A program made the position numbers and the translations under genes. Of a stretch of 64,000 bases of DNA, positions 55,260 through 63,700 are shown piece after piece. How positions within the stretch are numbered: position 1 is the stretch's first letter; each line of letters starts with the position of its first letter. The notes under the pieces are model-generated. The model ran no database searches. It saw only the letters and a list, made by a program, of their open reading frames with translations, and had not been told where the DNA came from. Origin of the DNA: Paenibacillus caseinilyticus (lineage in GTDB: Bacteria; Bacillota; Bacilli; Paenibacillales; NBRC-103111); the NCBI RefSeq assembly GCF_027533645.1, contig NZ_JAQAGY010000002.1, forward strand, positions 124,001 to 188,000. The letters run 5' to 3'.

Positions 55260-56591
55260 ATGCTGCTGCTGATCCTGGAGCTGCCGGAAGCGGCGGTGTC
55301 GGAACTCACCCTGCGGAGTCTCCCGGATCCGGGTCCGATCGAGATGCGCGTAGTCAGGCCTCCGTTCGCGGAGCGGATGAACGAACTGCTGCGGGACTAC
55401 CGGCTGCCTTATTTTGCGGCCGTAGAGGCAGGGGCGCTCCTGCACCCGCCGTACTGGCTGTGCGGGCACCCCGAATGGAGTTCGCTGCCTGCCGGCACGG
55501 CCGGGCTTGTCCAGGCCGAAGGCGCGGCGTACGAAGGCCCCTTCTTATGGAATACGGAGCTCGTGCGCGGCAGCGGGGGCTTCGAGCCGCATGCCCGGCT
55601 GCCCTTTGATTCGCTCGTGCTCGAATCGAAGTACTGCTCCCTCGGTTCGTCGCGTCCATGGAAGAAGACCGGGGGCCTGCCGTTCTTCCCCGGCCCAGGA
55701 CCGCGTTCCGGCCGGGGAAGGGAGATCCGGGAGCTGATCGGGCCGCTCGTCGGGGGAGCGGAGTGCCGGCCGTCGCCTGAGGCGGAAGGCCGGCCCGGCG
55801 GAGAAGAAGCAAGCGATGCTCGGCAGGGGGAGACGCCGCTCTGCTCGGTCGTCCTCTGCCATTACCGCAACGCGGACCTGGTGCCTTGGGCGGTGCGCAG
55901 CGTGCTGGCGCAGACGTCCGGGGACTGGGAGCTGATCCTGGTCGATGACGGTTCGCCGGTCCCTCCGGGGCGGTACATGGCGGATCTGCTCACCTCCCCT
56001 CGCATCCGCACGGTCCTTCACGAGCGCAACGAAGGGAAAGCGGCAGCCCTCAACACGGGTCTCGCCTGCGCGCGGGGCACATGGCTCATCGAGCTCGATG
56101 CGGACGACTGGCTGCATCCGTCCTGCGTGGCGTCTGTAGCCGGAGAAGAAGGGAAGGCCCCTGCGGGAACGGCGCTGCTGTACGGGGACCACTACGAGTG
56201 GCTGCAGCGGCCGGGCCGGGAGCCGCTTCTGCGGGGACGGACCCGCTACGGGGCTGATCTCGATGTGGAGGCGCATGTGCGGAGCGGCCGGCCGGTCGCT
56301 CCCCGTATCTATCGTACGGAGATCTTGCGCCGGCTCGGCGGCTGGCCCTTGGACGGTCTCTTCGGGGGGCGGCTGTATGAGGATATGGAGATGCTGCTCT
56401 CGCTCGCGGAGGCGCACCCGCTGCATTATGTACCGAAGCCGCTCTACCACCGCCGCATCCGGCAGGACAGCGTGACGCGGCAGAAGGAACCGGCCTACCT
56501 CCGATGGCTGGAGGCAAGGGAAGAGGAGGCGGGAGGACCCGGGGGCAGATCTGCCCGGGGACAGAGCCGCCCGAAGGGGTCAAGCACCTAG
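55260..56591 (+). CDS. GT-A family 2 glycosyltransferase with novel N-terminal domain
   Basis: A 443-residue protein. Residues about 190-400 are a family 2 glycosyltransferase: CSVVLCHYRNADLVPWAVRSVLAQ, the nucleotide-binding LILVDDGSP, NEGKAAALNTGL and the metal-binding ELDADDWLHP. The first 185 residues (MLLLILELPEAAVSELTLRS to the Gly/Arg-rich hinge) look like a separate degenerate GT-A-like domain, with YFAAVEAGALLHPPYWL where a DxD would be expected. ATG 55260 follows GGAGGGAGGGAG. The C-terminus is Gly/Arg-rich. It is convergent with the small coat-like genes, overlapping by 4 bases. Confidence 0.82.
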   Translation: MLLLILELPEAAVSELTLRSLPDPGPIEMRVVRPPFAERMNELLRDYRLPYFAAVEAGALLHPPYWLCGHPEWSSLPAGTAGLVQAEGAAYEGPFLWNTELVRGSGGFEPHARLPFDSLVLESKYCSLGSSRPWKKTGGLPFFPGPGPRSGRGREIRELIGPLVGGAECRPSPEAEGRPGGEEASDARQGETPLCSVVLCHYRNADLVPWAVRSVLAQTSGDWELILVDDGSPVPPGRYMADLLTSPRIRTVLHERNEGKAAALNTGLACARGTWLIELDADDWLHPSCVASVAGEEGKAPAGTALLYGDHYEWLQRPGREPLLRGRTRYGADLDVEAHVRSGRPVAPRIYRTEILRRLGGWPLDGLFGGRLYEDMEMLLSLAEAHPLHYVPKPLYHRRIRQDSVTRQKEPAYLRWLEAREEEAGGPGGRSARGQSRPKGSST

Positions 56592-56788
56592 GCGAGAATA
56601 CGTACGAACTGCACGCTGGCGTTCAGGATCGTGATATTCACCGGGGGCGAATAATACGTGCCGTCGCTTTGGCTGATGATAAAAAAATCAGCCTCCACTT
56701 GAAGGAGCACACCCGTGAAAAACTGGTTCTGCAGGAACACTTCGATCGTCCGGCCCAGGTAACCGGCAAGAAGCTCAGAGAAATTCAT
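56588..56788 (-). CDS. Small DUF2642-like protein
   Basis: A 66-residue protein, essentially one small beta domain: MNFSELLAGYLGRTIEVFLQ, FFTGVLLQVEADFFIISQ, YYSPPVNITILN. The pattern (start with LxxxxGxxIEV, turn, GxLxxVxxDFxxI) resembles DUF2642, a family found in spore-forming bacilli and linked to spore coats. It is the last of three tandem genes carrying a similar domain, 13 bases after the second. GGAGGGTTGACGA precedes the ATG at 56788. Confidence 0.72.
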   Translation of the reverse strand: MNFSELLAGYLGRTIEVFLQNQFFTGVLLQVEADFFIISQSDGTYYSPPVNITILNASVQFVRILA

Positions 56789-56801
56789 TCGTCAACCCTC
56801 C

Positions 56802-57188
56802 TTAATAGACTGCGTTAATGCTTGGAATCGGGATCAGAAGAATGTCTCCTGTCGTCTCCAGCACTTGGATGACATCGGGACCGACGAACTGCAGCACCCC
56901 GGAGACCGTGCCGGCATCCGTCTCGACCGTAATGGTCTCGCCGATCTTATCCTCGAGAAAGGGCGGAACGGACGGCTGGTCCTCGGTATACAGCGTGTAG
57001 GAGTAGCCTTGTGCATCGGCGGAAGAATCTTGAATCTCAAAGCCGCTGTTCGCCAGCGATTGGAGGGCGGCCGCCGCCGGTGCTCCGAGCGCGATGGCCG
57101 GTGCGCCGCTGGTTGCGCTGTAGGCAGTGACTACGATAAGTCCGTTCAAGTGCACATATCCGCACCGCATGATTACATACTCAGGCAT
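56802..57188 (-). CDS. Hypothetical protein with DUF2642-like C-terminal domain
   Basis: A 128-residue protein. The N-terminal half is Ala-rich and hydrophobic (LIVVTAYSATSGAPAIALGA). The C-terminal half, FLEDKIGETITVETDAGTVSG then VLQFVGPDVIQVLETTGDILLIPIPSI, repeats the small beta domain of its two neighbours. Start 57188 follows AAGGGGGAATCCACAAT. It lies 15 bases after the Cys/Lys-rich gene, so all three are likely co-transcribed. A spore-coat or surface role is inference from context. Confidence 0.65.
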   Translation of the reverse strand: MPEYVIMRCGYVHLNGLIVVTAYSATSGAPAIALGAPAAAALQSLANSGFEIQDSSADAQGYSYTLYTEDQPSVPPFLEDKIGETITVETDAGTVSGVLQFVGPDVIQVLETTGDILLIPIPSINAVY

Positions 57189-57203
57189 ATTGTGGATTCC
57201 CCC

Positions 57204-57737
57204 TTAACCGATCGGCGCCGGCGCTGTAACGGTCACAGCGGGCCGGAACCCGATAATTTGGCAAATCGAATAAAAGACTACCTGCGCATTCTCGGGGTTG
57301 CCTGTCGTGGGCCGGATAGCGAAGGTTCCCGTACCTACGGACTCCAGCGTGCCGACCCGGTTCGGGGGATTCCCGCCGCCGCCCGCGCCGCCAGCATCGA
57401 TGACTTCAATGACCGAACCGATGAAGCGGGACAACTCCGCGCGCAGCTCCGTGGTGCAGGCCTCTTCGGGTTCGGTCACGTTCACGACCGGGGCCGGGAT
57501 GACAACCGGCGGAGGGGCTGCGACATTCACCACGGGAGCCGGGACCACAACCGGCTGGGGGGCGGCCACCCGAATCCGCGGACGAGGGCATACGAAACGA
57601 ATCTTGCGCGAAGGGCGCTTTGGCTTTTTTCTGAAGCATTTGCCGGCACAGGAGTGCGATGTTTTTTTTCTTTTGCCCGGTTTGCAGCAGCCCTTTTTGA
57701 CCGTACAGACGAGTTTGATTTTTTTGCATTTGAACAA
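57204..57737 (-). CDS. Cys/Lys-rich protein with P/V repeats and DUF2642-like domain
   Basis: A 177-residue protein of three parts. Residues 1-60 are rich in Cys, Lys and Arg (KCKKIKLVCTVKKGCCKPGKR, SHSCAGKCFRKKPKR), like cross-linked spore coat proteins. Residues about 65-95 hold two PVVVPAPVVNV-type repeats. Residues about 100-165 form the small beta domain seen in the next two genes (LSRFIGSVIEVID, GTLESVGTGTFAI), interrupted by a Gly-rich loop. TTG 57737 is preferred as start because GGAGGTG lies 8 bases upstream; the frame stays open to 58169 but that part opposes the next gene and has no coding character. Confidence 0.68.
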   Translation of the reverse strand: MFKCKKIKLVCTVKKGCCKPGKRKKTSHSCAGKCFRKKPKRPSRKIRFVCPRPRIRVAAPQPVVVPAPVVNVAAPPPVVIPAPVVNVTEPEEACTTELRAELSRFIGSVIEVIDAGGAGGGGNPPNRVGTLESVGTGTFAIRPTTGNPENAQVVFYSICQIIGFRPAVTVTAPAPIG

Positions 57738-58053
57738 CCTGAACACCTCCGTAGTAGGGTACGACACATCATACTCCGCTGCTGCTGGATTGGACGGGGC
57801 GAACGCCGTCTCCCCGGTGAAAGGGGCGTATAACAGAGGTACAGGCACCCAGGAAAGGAGGGGGACGAGAGCAGAGGAGGTTAGAAGGAAGAAGGAAGGA
57901 TCAGGAGGGGAGGACGGAGAGGGGAAAGAACAAGAGAGGATAGAGGGGAGAGGACAAGAGAGGATAGAGGGGAAATGCCCCGGGGCGGGCAGGCGTACAC
58001 GCGTCCCGGAGGACCGGCACATATGCTGCAGATGGGGAAATGGGGGAGGTCCG
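57738..58053. other. Divergent intergenic region with polypurine tract
   Basis: Between the Cys/Lys-rich gene and the glycosyltransferase. It must hold the promoters of both. The right half (about 57856-57973) is almost pure A/G on the plus strand and includes a 20-base tandem repeat. Confidence 0.55.
57930..57973 (+). repeat. Polypurine tandem repeat
   Basis: ACAAGAGAGGATAGAGGGGA occurs at 57930-57949 and 57954-57973, period 24, within a tract of about 118 bases almost free of T and C on the plus strand. Confidence 0.8.
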
Positions 58054-59133
58054 ATGATAACCGTCAGCTTATGCATGATCGTCCGTAATGAAGAGGCGAC
58101 GCTGTCGAGATGTCTCGACTCCGTCCGCCGTGCTGTAGATGAGATCGTGATCGTGGATACGGGGTCCACGGACGCGACGATCGCTATAGCGGAGACTTAC
58201 ACGGAGAGGGTCATCCGCTTCCCGTGGATCGATGATTTCTCCGCCGCCCGCAACGAGTCGTTCCGGCATGCCGCATGCGATTATATCCTCTGGCTGGACG
58301 CCGACGATGTCCTGGCTCTGGAGGATACGGAGAAGCTGCTGGAGTTGAAATCCGTACTGGGTCCCGCCGTCGATTCGGTCACGATGCCTTACCTGCTGGC
58401 GTCCGGCCAAGAGGGGCGCCCCGTATACAGCCTGCGCCGGAACCGGCTTGTGAAGCGGAGCCGGCAGTTCCGGTGGATCGGCTGCGTACACGAATACCTG
58501 GAAGTCTCGGGCACGGTCCTGCACAGCGGGATTGCCGTAAGGCACCAGCCTGTCGAACGACCCGGCCGGTCGGAGCGCAACCTTGCCATCTATCGGAAGA
58601 AGCTGGAATCCGGCAGCCTCTGGACCCCCCGAGACCGCTATTATTATGCGAACGAGCTGCAGGATCACGGACTGTGGGGGGACGCGGCGGAGCAGTACGA
58701 ATACTTTTTATCCGAGGGCCTCGGATGGGAGGAAGACTGCATTCAGGCTTGCGGGAAGCTCGCAGACTGCTATCTGCAGCTTGGCCGCTCCGACCGGTTC
58801 GCGGAGAGTGCGCTCCGCTCCTTGAAGTACGGAGCCCCGCGGGCGGAGCACTGCTGCCGGCTCGGTTATCATTTTCTGCGGGAAGGACGGCTCGATGCCG
58901 CGGTATTCTGGTATGAGTCTGCCGCACGGCTGGAGCGGCCGGACAGCCCGTGGGCGATCTTGAATCACGCCTGCTGGACTTGGCTGCCGCATCTGCAGCT
59001 GTGCGTGTGTCTCGACCGGCTGGGCCGGTACGGGAAGGCGTATGAACATAACGAGCAGGCGCTGGCCTATCTGCCGGAAGATCCAAGGATGCTGGCCAAC
59101 CGTGCTTACCTGCAAGGAAAGCTGAAAGCATAG
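58054..59133 (+). CDS. GT-A family 2 glycosyltransferase with TPR tail
   Basis: A 359-residue protein. Residues 1-230 are a family 2 glycosyltransferase of the SunS/TPR-containing type: MITVSLCMIVRNEEATLSRCLDSV, IVIVDTGSTDAT, FSAARNESFRHA and the metal-binding LWLDADDVL. Residues about 190-355 form TPR-like helices (DAAEQYEYFLSEGL, AYEHNEQALAYLPEDPRMLANRA). Similar enzymes glycosylate peptides or spore-surface proteins in bacilli. ATG 58054 follows GGGGGAGGTCCG; the frame open to 57298 runs antisense through the Cys/Lys-rich gene and is spurious. Confidence 0.87.
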   Translation: MITVSLCMIVRNEEATLSRCLDSVRRAVDEIVIVDTGSTDATIAIAETYTERVIRFPWIDDFSAARNESFRHAACDYILWLDADDVLALEDTEKLLELKSVLGPAVDSVTMPYLLASGQEGRPVYSLRRNRLVKRSRQFRWIGCVHEYLEVSGTVLHSGIAVRHQPVERPGRSERNLAIYRKKLESGSLWTPRDRYYYANELQDHGLWGDAAEQYEYFLSEGLGWEEDCIQACGKLADCYLQLGRSDRFAESALRSLKYGAPRAEHCCRLGYHFLREGRLDAAVFWYESAARLERPDSPWAILNHACWTWLPHLQLCVCLDRLGRYGKAYEHNEQALAYLPEDPRMLANRAYLQGKLKA

Positions 59134-59457
59134 AGAGGTCCGGCGCTGACGGCCAGGAGGCTGGGGGGAACGATACGGCCGGCCATACGGAAGGAGGGGC
59201 GTGTAGGGAGGAAGCTGCCATGTTTCCCCTCCCCTCCGGCGGTGGACAAGCTCCGCTTCTCCGGCCGCCCGGCATGCGGATTGGAACACTGACGGCTTCA
59301 TATGATACATTGAGACTAGATTTTATGAGAAATCTCGGAACCTCGAAGCCTCGAAGCTTCCATTCCAAGAGCCCCATCTCTATGAGGCTATTCCCATTTC
59401 CATGAGGCTGTTAGGAAGTGGAGATCCTACTTGACCGTGGAAGGGCAGGGTATACGG
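59134..59457 (+). other. Intergenic region before the SMR gene
   Basis: About 320 bases, GC-rich on the left. Short direct repeats CTATGAGGCT and CCATGAGGCT occur near 59379 and 59400. No guanidine-type riboswitch could be recognised. Confidence 0.3.
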
Positions 59458-59784
59458 ATGAAAGCTTATGTATTTCTGGCGGTTGCCATCGTGACGGAGC
59501 TCTTCGGGACATCGATGCTGAAGGCGTCGGCAGGCTTTACGAAGCTCTGGCCGTCCCTGGGCGTGCTGGCGGGCTTCGGCATCGCCTTCTACTCCTTGTC
59601 GCTCTCCCTCCAGTCCATTCCGCTCAGTGTCGCTTATGCGATCTGGTCCGGTGTCGGGACGGCACTGACCGCCGTGATCGGGGTACTCGTGTGGAAAGAG
59701 TCGATCACCCTGCCGACGGCGGGCGGCATCCTGCTCATCATCGCGGGCGTCGTGCTTATCAACGTGAAGGGCCCGGCCCATTAG
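59458..59784 (+). CDS. SMR family multidrug efflux protein (Qac subtype)
   Basis: A 108-residue small multidrug resistance protein with four membrane helices. The essential Glu lies at E14 in VAIVTELFGTSMLK, and GFTKLWPSLG, YAIWSGVGTAL and the end GGILLIIAGVVLINV match EmrE/QacE-type pumps, which export quaternary ammonium compounds as antiparallel dimers. ATG 59458 is preferred to TTG 59431 because it matches the usual N-terminus (MKAYVFLAVAI). It is probably a single-gene unit or co-transcribed with the gene 60 bases downstream. Confidence 0.92.
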   Translation: MKAYVFLAVAIVTELFGTSMLKASAGFTKLWPSLGVLAGFGIAFYSLSLSLQSIPLSVAYAIWSGVGTALTAVIGVLVWKESITLPTAGGILLIIAGVVLINVKGPAH

Positions 59785-59843
59785 AACGCAGAGAGCGTAA
59801 GGCGGCGGAACCAACCATAATCTAACCCTAGGGAGCTGGAACT

Positions 59844-60203
59844 ATGAACAAAATCATGTTTATCGAAATCGGCATGGGCATCGACCTGCACGGCCAGAAT
59901 GTGACGAAGGCGGCGGTGCGCGCGGTACAGAACGCGATCCACCATAACTCGATGCCGGGGCTTCGCTCGGTGCTGCCGGAGGGCAGCCTGCACAATATGA
60001 AGGTGAACGTGAAGCTGGCGGTGCCTGCCGACAAAGAGAAGCTGGACCTGGAGACGGTCCGGGCCGAGCTGCCTTACGGCGAGGTGACCTTCGAGGTGCA
60101 GGACGGCGGGATGCTGACCGGTACCGGTGTCGTCCTGCCCGAGAAGGACGATGTCAACGATCTGGCTTATGTCGTCATTGCATCGGTGGAAGTCGGATAC
60201 TGA
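59844..60203 (+). CDS. Lin0512 family protein
   Basis: A 119-residue protein matching the Lin0512 family of small conserved alpha/beta proteins: IEIGMGIDLHGQNVTKAAVRAVQNAIHHNS, then VKLAVPADKEKLD and a closing ASVEVGY. Function is unknown; members occur in many Firmicutes and proteobacteria. GGGAGCTGGAAC precedes the ATG. A terminator follows at 60280. Confidence 0.85.
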   Translation: MNKIMFIEIGMGIDLHGQNVTKAAVRAVQNAIHHNSMPGLRSVLPEGSLHNMKVNVKLAVPADKEKLDLETVRAELPYGEVTFEVQDGGMLTGTGVVLPEKDDVNDLAYVVIASVEVGY

Positions 60204-60700
60204 TCCGTGGAGGCTCCGTTTCAAACCGGAGATCCATTTTCGACTGGACCTATATGAACCGGAGACTTATTTTCAACTTGAAGCTTGCGGCCAAGGGCTG
60301 CGGCTTCTTTTTTTGCGTCCGGACGAGGAATATGCCGCAGACAACCGAGTGTGCCGGGGGCAACCGGATGCAGGGCCTAGGGAGCACATGCAAGCTGCTC
60401 AAGTGCGGTGCAGCAGGCCCTGGCGCCCCGGATCGTCAAGAGGTTATCCGGAATCCGTAGCCTGCCACGAGGCCTCCTTCCATAATGGGGAAAGCCAGGG
60501 AAGCGGCGGCACTTGGCATATCGGCGGCACGATACCTTCGGTTCCTTACGGGAAGGCGGGAAGGGCGGCGTCCCTGGAGACGGGGCGTTCCCGGGCAATG
60601 TGCCGTACCTAACAGGCCGTACCGGTGACCGTTTGCCGAGAGCGGGGCATGGAACAGGGGCACCGCGTAGAAGGAACACATCGATAAGGGAGGTAAGTTT
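60204..60700 (+). other. Intergenic region, Lin0512 / pectate lyase
   Basis: Contains the terminator at 60280. The rest (about 380 bases) is GC-rich, with no supported gene. The pectate lyase promoter should lie here but is not obvious. Confidence 0.4.
60280..60315 (+). terminator. Terminator of the Lin0512 gene
   Basis: GAAGC..TGCGGCC and GGCTGCGGCTTC pair with a short loop, followed by seven T. Confidence 0.85.
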
Positions 60701-63700
60701 GTGAAAAAGACAGTGGCATCCGTACTCATTATGGCCATGCTGGGAAGCATGCTGCCCGCAGCGGCTTCGGCCGAGACGACGGGAACGGGCGTGCCCGCCT
60801 TTCCGGGAGCGGAAGGCGGAGGCAAATACACCACAGGCGGCAGGGGAGGCGCGGTCTATGAAGTGACGACCTTGGCCGATTCGGGGCCAGGTTCGCTCCG
60901 GGAAGCGGTGTCCGGAAGCAACCGGACCGTCGTCTTCAAGGTCGGCGGCACGATCCATCTGCTGTCCCCGCTGAAGATCACGGGATCGAATCTGACGATC
61001 GCCGGCCAGACAGCACCGGGGGAAGGCATCACGGTCGCGGACTATACGACCTCGATCGACGGGGACAATCTCATCGTCCGTTATCTGCGGTTCCGGCTCG
61101 GGGACCGGTCGATGAGCGAGGATGACGCGTTCGGAGGCCGGTATCACAAGAACATCATCATCGACCACTGCTCCTTCTCTTGGTCGGTCGACGAAGTCAT
61201 GAGCATGTACGAGAACGAGAATACGACCGTGCAGTGGTCGATCATGTCGGAGAGCATGCTGATGACGACGCACGTCAAGGGGCGTCACGGCTACGGGGGG
61301 ATCTGGGGAGGCCGGAACGCGACGTTCCATCATAACCTTGTTGCCCACAACGTATCCCGGAATCCGCGGCTGGCCGCCACTTCCGCGGCAGACAAGACGG
61401 ATGCGTACAACAACGTCATTTATGACTGGGGATTCTTCTCCTCTTACGGCGGCGGGCAGGGCAATTTTAACCTCCGGAACAACTATTACAAATATGGGCC
61501 CAGCACGTATAAGAATGCGCGCAGCATGGTCTTCGTCGAGGTATTGGCAGACTCGCGGATGTACATCGGCGGGAACTACATGGACGGCAATCCGGAAGTA
61601 ACCGCGGACAACTGGAAGGGTGTGGGCGCGCTCGCCAGCCCTGAGGCGAAGCTCGCCGAGCCTGTGGCGATGGCGTGGCCGGTACAGCTGCAGACCGCCG
61701 AGGAAGCGTACGCCAGCGTGCTGGCCGGCGCCGGCGCCGTACTGCCGCGCCGGGATGCGGTCGACGCGCGGGTCATCAGCGACGTCAAGAACCGGACGGG
61801 AGAGCACATCAATTCCCAGAAGGAGGTCGGCGGCTATCTGGAGTTCGAGCAGGCGGCGGCGCCTCTGGCGGACGGGGATCATGACGGGATGCCGGACAGC
61901 TGGGAGTCGCAGCATGGGCTGAATCCAGCCGAGGCGGCGGATGGCAGCTTGTTGAACGCCGAAGGGTACACGAACCTGGAGGTTTACCTGAACGGGATAT
62001 CTGGCAACGGTTCGGCGAACCCGGCCGCTGCGATCACGGCGCCGGCCCATCATACGATCGTGGAAGCCGGCTCGGATGTCACCGTGCAGGCGGAGGCTTC
62101 CGATCCGGACGGCACGGTGGCCAAGGTGCAGTTCTATCTCGGCGATGTGCTGCTTGGCGAAGACACGGCGGCCCCTTACTCGCTGACCTGGACGAAGGTG
62201 ACAGACGGAACCCACGACTTGACCGTCAGGGCGGTCGATAACACGGGGACCTCGGTTCAGTCCAACCGCGTCACCGTTCATGTGAACACGAGCGGCAGCA
62301 CCGCACCGTGGGAAGCGAAGGATATCGGTACGCCGGGCATCGCCGGGCATACGCAGCTTGGAGCTTCGCCCGCAGAGGTGACCGTGAAGGCTGCCGGAGC
62401 GATGGGCGGGAGGGCGGACGCGTTCCACTTCGCCTATCAGCCGCTGACGGGCAACGGGGAGATCGTCGCCCGGATCGAGAAGGTAACGGGGACTGACGAC
62501 GGAGCGGAAGCGGGCGTGATGATCCGCGAGAATCTCACCGCATCCTCCCGTATGGCGGCCCTGCTCATTCCCTATGTCAAGAATGGCCGTAAGGGCGTCA
62601 CCCTGACCCGTACGGCGGAAGGCGGCCAGGCGGCGAAGATGGAACCGGACGAGTTCATCTCGGTGCCGTATTGGGTGAAGGCGGTCCGTCTCGGAAGCCA
62701 GTTCACGACCCTGGTATCAAAGAGCGGGGTGGATTGGACGGTGGCGGGCACGGCCTCGATCCCGATGGGGGAGACGGCGTACTTCGGGCTGGCGGCGGAT
62801 GCCGCCGATGCCGATGACGACATCCAGAAGTACAATACTTCGCTCTTCTCCGGGGCAGCCCTACGTCCGCTGCCGGCGGATTATCCGGCCGCTCCCCAAG
62901 AGGTGCAGGCCACGGCAGGGGTGAAGCAGGCGGTCCTGAGCTGGAGTCCCGTCACCACGGCGCAGAGCTATACCGTGAAGCGCAGCGAGCTGCCGGGCGG
63001 CCCTTACTCCGCTGTGGCGCAGGGGTTAACCCAGCCAAGCTTCACGGATACGGGTCTGAGCGCGGGGCTCACCTATTACTACGTAGTGACCGCAGTGAAC
63101 GCGCAGGGCGAGAGCTTCAGCTCCGCCGAAGTCAGCGTGGAGCCGTCCGGAAGCACGGGCACGGTGTATCTGGTGAACGACAGCTACGAAGGACTGGCGG
63201 AAGGAACGCTGCCGGCAGGCTACACGGTTACACCGGATCCGCAGGATGCGGACCATAAGGTGGGAGCCGTACCCATGCCTGCAGGCACGACGGGCAACGC
63301 CACCTCGGCGGCGATGATCGTCTACGACAACGCGGCGGGCAATACCCAGTTCGTCCGCAAGTTCGCGCCGCAGACGGGCGCTGTCGTCATTGAGACGGAT
63401 GTGACTTCCGCGGCATGGCCGGGTACATCGATCGTGCTCCAGCTGCAGGATGAGGCGGGGACGAAGACGCCGCTGTCCGTCGAGCTGCGCAAACCGACCC
63501 AGCCGGCAGCCGAATCGACGAATACGTTCATCTACAAGAAGCTCGGCGCGGACTATAAACTGAGCGAGCCCCCGGTGAACAACCGCTGGTACCATCTGAA
63601 GATCGTGGCGAATGTGCCCGCACAGAAGGCGGATATTTATATCGACGAGGCTCCTGCCGCGCTGGGCGTAGACTTCCAGGCCGACGTGTCCGCGGCCGGG

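Noticed and set aside
57298-58053. N-terminal extension of the TPR glycosyltransferase
   Set aside because: It runs antisense through the Cys/Lys-rich gene and a purine tract. ATG 58054 with GGGGGAGG starts the recognisable GT-A fold directly.
57738-58169. N-terminal extension of the Cys/Lys-rich protein
   Set aside because: It is a Pro/Ser/Leu-rich readout of the polypurine tract's other strand and overlaps the glycosyltransferase start. TTG 57737 has a good ribosome binding site.
59134-59457. Guanidine riboswitch before the SMR gene
   Set aside because: No ACGR-loop hairpin pair or ykkC-type conserved blocks were found, and the pump is of the Qac rather than Gdx subtype.
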